NCBI RefSeq assembly: GCF_900170025.1
Contig: NZ_FWEX01000006.1
Span: forward strand, 2,007,089 to 2,071,088
DNA: 64,000 nt
Reading direction: 5' to 3'
Origin: Nitrospira sp. ND1
GTDB lineage: Bacteria > Nitrospirota > Nitrospiria > Nitrospirales > Nitrospiraceae
The notes under the pieces are model-generated. The model worked only from the letters and a program-made list of their open reading frames with translations, ran no database searches and was not told where the DNA came from. This document shows positions 27,593 to 36,000 of this stretch, piece after piece (the first letter of the stretch is position 1; each line of letters opens with the position of its first letter). Both the position numbers and the translations under genes were made by a program.

Positions 27593-27967
27593 ATGACCGG
27601 TGGCAACAAACAGGTCGCTCCATTGGCCCCGCGCTCCTCGCCGGCTCCGGTCGCCACGACATTTCAGTTGCGGTCCTTTCGTCGTTTTTCCATTCAGTGT
27701 TCTGTGTATTACTCCAGCGATGCGCTCCAGGGAACCGGCGTCGCCTGGAACCTCTCCCTCAATGGGTGGCGTATCGACGGGACACATCCGGTCGAGCCCG
27801 GAACGGTCGTGACCCTCTGCGTGTTTCTTCCCGACCAGCATCCCACCGTGTTTATAGACCGCGCAGTCGTGCGGTGGTCGCGTGGGCAGGAATTCGGGAT
27901 TGAGGTGAATGAGATCAAGGCCGATGAGCATGCTCGCCTCGAACAGTTCGTCACGGCCTTAGTCTGA
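27593..27967 (+). CDS. PilZ-domain protein, copy 1
   Basis: 124 residues, the first of three PilZ-like paralogues in a row. The c-di-GMP-binding signature appears as RSFRRFSIQCSV and, 30 residues on, NLSLNGWRIDG, matching RxxxR and (D/N)xSxxG. The strand VTLCVFLPDQHPTVFI and WSRGQEFGIEVNEI complete the barrel. There is no attached output domain, so it would act as an adaptor that changes partner binding when c-di-GMP is bound. Start ATG 27593 lies 38 bases after the tRNA; the upstream open frame runs through the tRNA and is not coding. Confidence 0.85.
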   Translation: MTGGNKQVAPLAPRSSPAPVATTFQLRSFRRFSIQCSVYYSSDALQGTGVAWNLSLNGWRIDGTHPVEPGTVVTLCVFLPDQHPTVFIDRAVVRWSRGQEFGIEVNEIKADEHARLEQFVTALV

Positions 27968-28130
27968 CCGCTGCCCTTCTCCATTTATCTTTTTCCGATC
28001 TATGAGATTGCGAAGCGGGACTGCCTGCCCTGACGAGAAACTGAATATTCTTGGCCATCCCCAGCGAGTTGAGTAGACTGAGTCGTCGCGAGGCTGAGAC
28101 GGCATCGAGCCCTCTCCCTCGCCGGAAATC

Positions 28131-28475
28131 ATGGCTAAGTCACAGACATCTCGTTCCCATTCCCGTGTGCCCGTCAGCTGCTTCCTCTATTATCTCGGGG
28201 AGGGCCTGGTCGGAACCGGCAAGGTGTGCGATCTTTCGGTCAAGGGCTGGCGGATCGACGGGGATAAGCCGGTCACGGTCGGCATGAAACTCACGTTGCG
28301 CGTCTTTTTGCCTGACCAGCCGAAGGCGATTGATGTAGATGGGGTGACGGTTCAGTGGGTGCAAGGCCGTGTCTTTGGGCTTGAAACCGTCAGGATGAGC
28401 GCTACCGCCCAAGCACGCATTCACAAATTTGTGGAGTCAGTGCTCAAGGAGTCGGGATCTTCACGAGTTGCGTGA
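28131..28475 (+). CDS. PilZ-domain protein, copy 2
   Basis: 114 residues. Signature residues are RSHSRVPVSCFLYYLG and DLSVKGWRIDGDKP. It shares YY-x-G, GWRIDG, LTLRVFLPDQ and WVQGRVFGLE with copy 1 and is clearly a tandem duplicate. It lies 163 bases after copy 1. The RxxxR and DxSxxG residues are present, so c-di-GMP binding is likely. Role and partner not known. Confidence 0.85.
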   Translation: MAKSQTSRSHSRVPVSCFLYYLGEGLVGTGKVCDLSVKGWRIDGDKPVTVGMKLTLRVFLPDQPKAIDVDGVTVQWVQGRVFGLETVRMSATAQARIHKFVESVLKESGSSRVA

Positions 28476-28699
28476 CTCCTTAATCGTTTATCGGTTATTC
28501 GGCTCTCCGACCTAGTCTGGGTCCGGTTCGCAGCAACAGCTCTCGTTTCCGTTCCCTCTTCCTTCCGTTTCGCCGGCGATACTACGAACCTCTCTGAGCA
28601 GGATAAAAACGATCGGGCCGGAGCGCCCCCACCTTTCGGGGACTATCAGGCTATTCGTTGTTTTTCATATTCTGCCGAGGCGTTTGCTTGGAGGAATGG

Positions 28700-29065
28700 A
28701 TGGAACAACAGAATCGCCCGCGTTTTATCGTCGAGTGTACCGGATCACGCTCCGAAGATGGTTTGTTGGTGTGGAACGGCCGGATGCTCGATCTCTCGAT
28801 TCCGGGATGGTCACGGACTGGACTCAAAGGATTGCAAGCGGGAGACTTACTCCAACTGCATTTGCATATTCCGGGGCAGCCCAGGCCCCTCTCGGTGAGG
28901 CTGGCGACGATCCGCTGGGCCAGCGAGTCGAAGCTGGGGGTCGATCCCATTCTTATGGATGCCGATGACCAACTCCGTTTGAACGACTTCGTCAGCGCCC
29001 ATGACACCACTCCTCCGTTCAGTACGGATCGGAAAGAACAGATCGTCATTTCCGACGCCGGATAG
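28700..29065 (+). CDS. PilZ-like protein, copy 3 (diverged)
   Basis: 121 residues, weaker match than the other two. The DLSIPGW segment keeps the second half of the motif, and LLQLHLHIPGQPRPLSV followed by IRWASESKLGVD matches the LTLRVFLPDQ and WVQGRVFGLE strands of the other copies. The first motif is reduced to NRPRFIVECTG, where only part of RxxxR remains, so nucleotide binding may be lost. The start at ATG 28700 is fixed by GGAGGA just upstream. It follows copy 2 after 224 bases. Confidence 0.7.
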   Translation: MEQQNRPRFIVECTGSRSEDGLLVWNGRMLDLSIPGWSRTGLKGLQAGDLLQLHLHIPGQPRPLSVRLATIRWASESKLGVDPILMDADDQLRLNDFVSAHDTTPPFSTDRKEQIVISDAG

Positions 29066-29364
29066 CCGATTCGAATGTTCCTCCGCTTGTCCTCGCTCTT
29101 CTTCCTTACCTGCCGGCTCGTGATTCTGCGTACATGCGCCTTGTGTCATCGAGGTCTGCCGCCTATCGGGCTGCTGTGTTGGTGAAATGTGTGAGCGAGA
29201 TGCGGAAGGTGGTCAAGCGGCGTGGCGGCAGGATTGCTTGACATCATCGGGCAAGATGGTGTCTCTTAGCGAAGACACGTTGTTACACACACCAGCCTTT
29301 CGCCGGTCCAGCTCGGTCATGTCATAGATGGTTTGCCAGGGCGGAGGCGTGCGAGACTTGACGT

Positions 29365-30666
29365 ATGACGCCTGGCCCCCAACTTCCCGATGCGACCCAT
29401 ACCACCCCACTGACGCCCGAAACGGAGGCGCAGGTCGACCAATTCGCCCATACGGATATTTTGGTCGGGATTCCCAGCTTCAACAATGTCGAAACCATCG
29501 GGCATGTCGTCAAGGCGGTGAGCGCCGGCCTGGCCAAGTATTTTCCGGAAGCCCGCGCCGTATTGGTGAATTCGGACGGCGGCTCGACCGACGGGACGCA
29601 GCAGGTGGTTTCGCAGGCCGTCGTCGATCTCAAGACCCTCTTCATCGGCGATCAGCAGAGCTCGCTCCACAAGATCATCACGCCGTATCACGGCATTCCC
29701 GGTAAGGGGAGCGCCTTTCGCACGATTTTTGAAATTGCGCGTCGCTTGAAAGCCAAGGCCTGTGCCGTCGTGGACTCGGATCTGCGGAGCATCACCCCGG
29801 AATGGATTGAGTTGCTGGTGAGCCCGGTGTTTGAGCAGGGGTTCGACTACGTCGCGCCCTATTATCTGCGGCACAAGTATGACGGGACTATCACCAACAG
29901 CATTGTGTATCCGCTGACGCGAACCCTCTATGGTCATCGTATCAGACAGCCCATCGGCGGCGATTTCGGTTTTTCCGGCCAGTTGGCCCAGCACTATCTC
30001 GACAAGCATGTGTGGGAATCGGAAGTGGCCAAGTTCGGCATCGACATCTGGATGACGACGGAAGCGATCGCCAGCGGAGCGCGCGTCTGTCAAAGCTTTC
30101 TGGGCGCGAAGATCCACAACCCCAAAGATCCGGCGGCGGACCTGTCGGCGATGTTGGTGCAGGTGCTGGGCGCCGTGTTCGCGCTGATGGAAGATCACTA
30201 TGCGGTGTGGGGCAAGACGGATGGCTCGAATGCCGTACCGTTGTTCGGGTTTCAATACGAGGTCGGGGTCGAGCCGGTCAACGTCAATGTCGATCGGATG
30301 ATCAGCACCTTTCGGCAGGGCCTGAGTGATCTGGGGACGATTTGGGATCAGATTCTCGCTCCCGGCACCAGACAGAGTCTGAGGCCGTTGGGAACCTGTT
30401 CGGCGCAAGACTTTCGTATTGCCGACAATCTGTGGGCACGGGTCGTGTATGACGCCGCCGTGGCCTACCGCAATCGCGTGTTGCCGCGCGACCATGTCTT
30501 GAAGGCCTTCACTCCCCTGTACCTGGGGCGAACCGCTTCGTTTGTGTTGGATACCCAGGGGCTCACATCGAGCGAGGCCGAGGGCCGCATCGAAGCCTTG
30601 TGCCAGGCGTTTGAAAAGGATAAGTCCTATCTGGTGGCGCGCTGGAATGAGCCACATGCAGGGTAA
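29365..30666 (+). CDS. GT81-like glycosyltransferase, probable glucosyl(phospho)glycerate synthase
   Basis: 433 residues, GT-A fold. It begins ILVGIPSFNNVETIGHVV, then SDGGSTDGT, a DxD-like AVVDSDLRS, a YPLTRTLYG segment, the RQPIGGDFGFSG segment and FGIDIWMTTEAI. This order (DSDL, RPL-like, QPLGGE-like, GxDI) is the one seen in GT81 glucosyl-3-phosphoglycerate synthases. About 100 residues at the C-terminus form an extra helical part. The phosphatase gene at 31761-32591 is of the mannosyl-/glucosyl-3-phosphoglycerate phosphatase type, so the pair would make a negatively charged compatible solute. Donor and acceptor sugars are an inference. Confidence 0.75.
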   Translation: MTPGPQLPDATHTTPLTPETEAQVDQFAHTDILVGIPSFNNVETIGHVVKAVSAGLAKYFPEARAVLVNSDGGSTDGTQQVVSQAVVDLKTLFIGDQQSSLHKIITPYHGIPGKGSAFRTIFEIARRLKAKACAVVDSDLRSITPEWIELLVSPVFEQGFDYVAPYYLRHKYDGTITNSIVYPLTRTLYGHRIRQPIGGDFGFSGQLAQHYLDKHVWESEVAKFGIDIWMTTEAIASGARVCQSFLGAKIHNPKDPAADLSAMLVQVLGAVFALMEDHYAVWGKTDGSNAVPLFGFQYEVGVEPVNVNVDRMISTFRQGLSDLGTIWDQILAPGTRQSLRPLGTCSAQDFRIADNLWARVVYDAAVAYRNRVLPRDHVLKAFTPLYLGRTASFVLDTQGLTSSEAEGRIEALCQAFEKDKSYLVARWNEPHAG

Positions 30667-30723
30667 TGCGCGCAACTCGATCCATCTGAAGGCAGGCTGC
30701 AGTAGAGGCCGGAGGAGGGAAGT

Positions 30724-31431
30724 ATGAAAGAATTTTTTGAGAAGGGGCTACTCGATCCCCTGGAGTTGATGGCGCGGCAGGTGCTTGCGGTGTTACCGAG
30801 CCTGTTGGCGATGTCGATCATTTTCTTCGCGGGATTGGTGGTCGCGTGGACCGCCAGTCAGGCGCTGGAGCGGTTGCTGCGGGTGGTCGGGCTGGATCGA
30901 TTGTTCGATCGACTGGGAGTGACGGGCGCATTGCTGCGCGGAGGGGTCAAAACCGATCCGTCACGTCTGGTGGGGCAAGCGGCCTATTGGTTGGTTATGA
31001 TTTTCGCGACCGTCGCCGCCTTGGGTGCGCTCAATCTCCAGCCGATCAACGATTTCGCCAAGTCGTTCCTGGCGTATGTGCCGCATCTCGTGACGGCGGG
31101 TCTCATTCTCGTCGCCGGTTGGTTATTATCCAACTTTGTGTCCCAGGCGGTTCTGATCGCCGCCGTCAATGCAGGGTTGCCTCCGGCGCGACTGGTGGCG
31201 ACCTGCTCGCGATGGGGGATTCAACTGTTGGCGGTCGCCATGGCGCTTGAGCAACTCGGGATCGCCCAGAATATCGTGGTGGTGGGATTCGGCATTACAC
31301 TCGGTGGGCTCGTCATGGCCGGGGCGATTGCATTCGGCCTGGGCGCCAAGGATTTGGCCAAAGACTATCTTGAGCGCGGGCTTTCGATCCGCACGCGGGA
31401 CGGGGCGCCTGATGACTTGCGCCATCTCTAG
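30724..31431 (+). CDS. Short MscS-like membrane protein (conserved-TM-helix repeats, no beta domain)
   Basis: 235 residues with about five membrane helices (for example LLAMSIIFFAGLVVAWTA, LVTAGLILVAGWLLSNFV, VVVGFGITLGGLVMAGAIAFGLG). The GLGAKDLAKDYLERG end is the typical TM3 end of mechanosensitive channel-like proteins, but the cytoplasmic beta and vestibule domains expected next are absent; the chain stops 20 residues later. Such short forms occur as a separate Pfam family (conserved TM helix). A good ribosome site (GGAGGAGGGA) precedes ATG 30724. It is 57 bases after the glycosyltransferase, so a role in solute release under osmotic downshock is likely. Confidence 0.75.
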   Translation: MKEFFEKGLLDPLELMARQVLAVLPSLLAMSIIFFAGLVVAWTASQALERLLRVVGLDRLFDRLGVTGALLRGGVKTDPSRLVGQAAYWLVMIFATVAALGALNLQPINDFAKSFLAYVPHLVTAGLILVAGWLLSNFVSQAVLIAAVNAGLPPARLVATCSRWGIQLLAVAMALEQLGIAQNIVVVGFGITLGGLVMAGAIAFGLGAKDLAKDYLERGLSIRTRDGAPDDLRHL

Positions 31432-31477
31432 GCAACCGCTGTTTCGACACCTAACATATAGCTGGTAAGGATCTAGC

Positions 31478-31699
31478 GTGACCGATAAAATTTCAGATGT
31501 CGATGCTGAGGCCAAGGCGCGGCGCTGGCTGGGCGGCGAAGCGGCCGTGCCCCGTTACCCGCACCGGCGCCAGAGCCCGTTCGTGTTCAACCGCTCGCTT
31601 GTGGGCCTTGTGGCGTTTGCGGTCGGACTAGGGTTTGCCGGTGGGCTTCTGGCAGGTCTCCAGTGTCGGCGTCGTCCTCCTGTCTCTGCGAAGGAGTAA
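31478..31699 (+). CDS. Small single-pass membrane protein
   Basis: 73 residues, GTG start at 31478. One hydrophobic helix (SLVGLVAFAVGLGFAGGLLAGL) near residues 40-61, preceded by a charged, basic N-terminal part and followed by a short basic tail. It is 46 bases after the MscS-like gene on the same strand, so it may be a partner of that channel. The start lacks a strong ribosome site and there is no recognisable family, so the call is moderate. Confidence 0.5.
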   Translation: MTDKISDVDAEAKARRWLGGEAAVPRYPHRRQSPFVFNRSLVGLVAFAVGLGFAGGLLAGLQCRRRPPVSAKE

Positions 31700-31760
31700 C
31701 CATGAGTCGACCATTGCAGCGTTGGTGCCGGGTGGTTCGGGAGTGCCGATCCGCTGATCG

Positions 31761-32591
31761 TCAAAGGGTCGGCAACAGATCCATGAGGCTTCGGTTCCAT
31801 CCGACAGGCCCCACCCCTTCGGCGCGGGTGAGGTGGGGAAACTGCACGTCCGAATCGTAGGAACCGTCCGGCTTCCGGACGAGGATGGGGTAGGTCACTG
31901 CTTCCAGCATGGGAAGGTCGTTCAGACTATCCCCAATGCCCACGGTGATCAGGGCGCGTCCTTCCTGCTGTGCGCGCCGCTCGTACCAGGCAATGAGTCG
32001 CCGGCTCGCAACCCCTTTATCGTTTCCTCCCATCAAATGATAGAACCGGCCTCCTCGGGTCCAGCGCAAGCCGCGTGTTGCCGCCGCTGCTGACAAGCGG
32101 TTCCAGACCATCCCATTCGATTCCACAACAACCGGCTCATCGTATTCCCGTTGGGTGGCCAGCAGAGTCTCCGCAGGAGACAGCCCCGTGAGGTCTGACA
32201 CCTCTTCGAGAGAGAGATCCCCGAACCCTCGCAAGCGACAGCCCAGATCCCCCCCGATTTCTTTCAGGGCCGTCCTGAGCCGGACATAGGGGGTGCCGAT
32301 TTCGACCACCTCGTAGTCCCCGCGGGGTGCGGCCTGCTCCAAAGGAAATGGGAAATAGCCCATGGGGATGAACAACGCTCCGCCGTTTTCGACGATAAAG
32401 GGATGGCGATTGTCCAGGCGAAGTCGCAGCGGCTCCATTTCCGATCGGGTCTTGCTCGAAACCAGGATAAGCGTTGCACCCAGGGTCTGAATGGCAGAGA
32501 GGGCGCCCGTGGCTGCCTCGTAGGAATAGGTGGTGGCGTCGAGCAGGGTTCCGTCGAGGTCCGTAAGGATGAGGATGTGGGCCTTGGTCAA
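31761..32591 (-). CDS. Mannosyl/glucosyl-3-phosphoglycerate phosphatase family (HAD)
   Basis: About 276 residues. The Cof-like HAD fold has motif I ILTDLDGTLLD (Asp11, Asp13), motif II VSSKTRSEM, then the ENGGALFIP segment and motif III/IV VGIGDSLNDLPML. The KT-RSEM, ENGGALFIP and HLMGGNDKG segments are typical of the mannosyl-3-phosphoglycerate phosphatase group. I chose TTG 32591 because AAGGAGG lies 5 bases before it; the ATG at 32639 has no such site. It converges on the glycosyltransferase-channel genes and likely removes the phosphate from the sugar-phosphoglycerate they make. Confidence 0.85.
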   Translation of the reverse strand: MTKAHILILTDLDGTLLDATTYSYEAATGALSAIQTLGATLILVSSKTRSEMEPLRLRLDNRHPFIVENGGALFIPMGYFPFPLEQAAPRGDYEVVEIGTPYVRLRTALKEIGGDLGCRLRGFGDLSLEEVSDLTGLSPAETLLATQREYDEPVVVESNGMVWNRLSAAAATRGLRWTRGGRFYHLMGGNDKGVASRRLIAWYERRAQQEGRALITVGIGDSLNDLPMLEAVTYPILVRKPDGSYDSDVQFPHLTRAEGVGPVGWNRSLMDLLPTL

Positions 32592-33000
32592 GGAGTCCTC
32601 CTTGATCACAGTATACGAACCCCCGGAGATGGATAACACATCATTCTCGGACAGTCAGTGCTCCCGTCTGCCGACGGTGGCGACTTCCAGACTGTGTGTC
32701 AGAACCGGCACAGGAGAATTCCTAATCAAGATCGTGCCCGGTAATGCCGAAAAGGATAGACACATGGCTGTGTCGGAGAGCTGGGTGACGTTATCCAGGT
32801 AAACGGCAGGCATTCCACGGTCATCACCGCATCATGGCTCAGAAGAGGACCATGTAGTGGCCAAGGCACTTCCCTTGCTTTCCCCCGAATGGTGCAGTTG
32901 TTCAAGGCGGTGGATTGCCCGGTTGGGATAGTCCCTGCTGGCATTCTAGTCATGGAGTCATGCGGCGCGAGAAATGTCTGTAACTTTATAGGTTTATACA
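32592..33000. other. Intergenic region, 409 bases
   Basis: No convincing gene. A 75-codon open stretch on the minus strand (32726-32953) has no ribosome site and no protein-like features. The right end is AT-rich (near 32980-33000) and probably holds the promoter of the large repeat protein. Confidence 0.5.
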
Positions 33001-36000
33001 GTGCGATCTGATAAGAAATCTCCTCTCAAGTCAGACAAAAAAGTCCCTCCGAAGGTCCAGAAAAAGGGGAGCATCGGCTTTAACAAAAAGTCGGCGCTTC
33101 TCGAAGATGCCATTACACAAATGAACGCCGGCAAGTACGGCCGGGCGTCCTCCGCGTTGAAAGACCTGCTCGCGCTTGACCCGCTCAACGCGGAAGCCCG
33201 GCGCCTCTTCGCCACTCTCCATCTGCGGCTCGGCAGTCTCATGAGCGCCAGGACGGCGTTCGAATCGCTGGCTCGGGAAGCGATGGAGCGGCAGGACTAT
33301 TGGTTGGCGGAGTCGCTCTTGCGGGAATATCTGACGGCGGGACCCCGCTATGTTCCTTTCCTGGAGATGCTGGGCCGTGTCTACGAGGAAAAGGGCGACG
33401 TCATGGCGGCGGTGGCTGAGTACGGCAAGGCGGTGGAGGTGTTGCTGGAAGATCCGGACACCGACCATCCGAACCGGGCCAGCGATCTCTTTGTGCGGAT
33501 TCGTTCCCTGGCCCCGGGAAGTCCGGTGGCCTTTCGTTTCGCGGCCATGTTCGACACGGTAACCGGGCAGGTCCTGCAGGTTACTCCCCAGCCTCCTGTG
33601 GTCGATTCTATCAACGAGACCGCTCACGCCCCGGCACTGATCGAGACTCCCCCTGTTACAGACTCTGCGGTGGTCATGCCTTGGGAGCAAATGGAGACGG
33701 CCTCCAGTGATGTCCCACGCCAACAGGAGATTCAGGTCTCGGCGGTCGAGCAGTCCCCTGAGGTGATTGCTTTCACCACCACCTCCTCGACGCTGGAGGC
33801 GGTGACAGAAGATCTGCTGCAGGCCAAGCCAGAGGAGTCACTGTCGGTTACGCTGCCCGTCGATTCGCCACAGGAGTCGGAGGTTCAACCTCAATCTGAG
33901 TCTTCAGTTTCAGCCGTTACCTCGGCGGTGGAGTCGGTGCAGGCTGCCGGTGAAAGTGATCCTCCTGTCTTAGAGGTCGATCCTGCTTCGATAGAGTCGG
34001 CCGAAATAGCTTCTGCATCGGTTGCCGAGGTGTTCACCCCCACGATGGACGCGTCGGCGAAAACCGGTCCCGACTCGGTCGCTACACTGTCGGCACACTC
34101 CGCGCCGATGCCCTGGGACCAAGTGGAAGAGGCCGCTGGGATCATTCCTCCGCAGCCAGAGGGACCGGCGGCGACGCCGGCGGACATTGCTCCTCCCCCT
34201 TCGGGAGAGGTGGGCCTCACGCCATCAGTGGCCGAGTCGCCAGCTCCGTCGATTGAGGTCCTCACGCAGTCCAGTGGGCACCCGATTGCCACAGCACCGG
34301 CGAGCCCTGCCCCCATGCCTTGGGACCAGATCGAAGAGGTTGCGGTCGTAATCCCCTCGCCACCGTCGAGTCCGGAACCGGTCATTGTTGACGCCGAGTC
34401 GTTGCCGCCAACGCAGAGCGAGGTCTCAACGCTGCCGCTGGCCGAATTAGCTCCATTCCAACCTGTCGAACCTGAACCGCCGGCTGCCGCCGCTCCGATG
34501 CCGTTCGAAGAGATGGACCTTGAGGCACCAGTGTCTGAGCCCATCGCGCCGACGATCGAAGTGCTCACGCAGGTCAGTAGCCATCCTATTGCCCAAGCGC
34601 CGACAAGTCCTGCGCCGATGCCCTGGGATCAGATCGAAGAAGCAGCGGGTGCTGTGGATCCGCGCACTGAGACCCTGATGGAGCCTGGAACGGACGAGGT
34701 TGAGAAGGCGATCGAGTCTCCTGCGCCAAACCAGGCGGCCGAGGTCAGTCAGGCCGCGGAGTCGGTTTCTTCATCGCGTCCTTCGGAACTCACCTCATCG
34801 GGACTCTCATGGGAGGAAATTCTTGCGGCTGTGGCGGCCATGCAAACGTCTCCTGCGCCCGCTCAGACGCTTTCGGATGGTGAGCAGAAGCCTGCGTCCG
34901 ATGCTGCGGTACAGGAGCAGACGGCTGGCGCTCTCACGGCTCCGCCAGCTCCTCCAGAGGAAGAGTCACCCTTGTTCGAGGCGACGGTCCCGGACATTCC
35001 GGCTGATCAGGCCGGTGCAGCCACAACCTTGTCGGCGCCCATGCCATGGGAACAGATTGAAGTGGACGATGTCACGATTCCGCGCCAGGAGCCTGAGCCA
35101 GAATTTGGCCCGGCCTTTGCCGAGGGTGTCGTGGCAGTACAGGACTCCACGGTGGCGTGGCCTGCAGCGCCAGACGTGACTGAGGCAACGGTTGCTGGAG
35201 AGGCTTGTTTGGCTGAGACCGTCGCTGATCGCCCTGTGGAGCCTATTGCCACAGTGACCGCTGAATTGCGGATTCTCTCCCCGGATGCTCCGACCAAGGC
35301 GCCTGAGGATTCTATTCGTATTCCAGTCGAGCCCTACAAGGCGGTCGAGGTGCCGACTCCGGACACCGTGCCTGAAGCTGAACAACCGGCCGAATCCACG
35401 ATCGATCGAGCGGTGGAAGCTCCGTTGCGTCTGGCCGACAGTGAGTCGGTTGTCGCCACGAGTTTAGAGGAACCACCTCCTGCTTCAGTCGAACCGGTGA
35501 CGGAGTTTGCCATTGCCGTCAACACCGACGTGACGCCGATGGAACCGGAGCAGGTCACCGTCGAAGAGCCTCAGGCACCGGTCGGCGAGGCGGTTGCGGA
35601 ACTGCCGTCGGAGCCAGTCCTGCCGGTGGAGCAGCCCGCGGAGATTCTCCGCGCACAGGAGGTCAGAGTCGAGCTTGCGCCGGAGGCGCTCGCGGAGAGT
35701 CGTGTTCCTGCCGCCACGCCTTCCCTAGCGGACGAGAAGCCGGTTGCGGGAGCCGAGCCGGTTGCACCGGATGCCCCCTTGTCGCCGGTTGTTCTGGGGG
35801 TGACACCTCAAGCAGAGCCGGAGATGGCGTTGACCGATCAGGAGCCATCCTCTCCATCAGCGGCTGAGGCTCGTGAAGTTGACACGGTTCCCATAAGCGA
35901 ATCCATTGTTCCTCCGGTGGAGGCATCGCTCAATCCGGTCGCGCCGTCTCCCGAAGCAGCCTCACTTCCGCCGAGTCCTCTGCCGATCATTGTCGCAACG

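Noticed and set aside
28476-28699. c-di-GMP riboswitch ahead of PilZ copy 3
   Set aside because: I could not find the conserved GEMM words or the pairing pattern.
29238-29243. TTGACA as a promoter for the glycosyltransferase
   Set aside because: No acceptable -10 hexamer at 15-19 bases.
33891-34568. Long minus-strand open frame inside the disordered protein, rich in Ser/Gly/Thr
   Set aside because: It is a shadow of Pro/Glu/Ala codons in the real frame; no ribosome site.
33001-35100. Possible CRISPR-like or minisatellite repeat
   Set aside because: The repetition is at the protein level with different codons and irregular spacing; no constant DNA repeat or spacer pattern.
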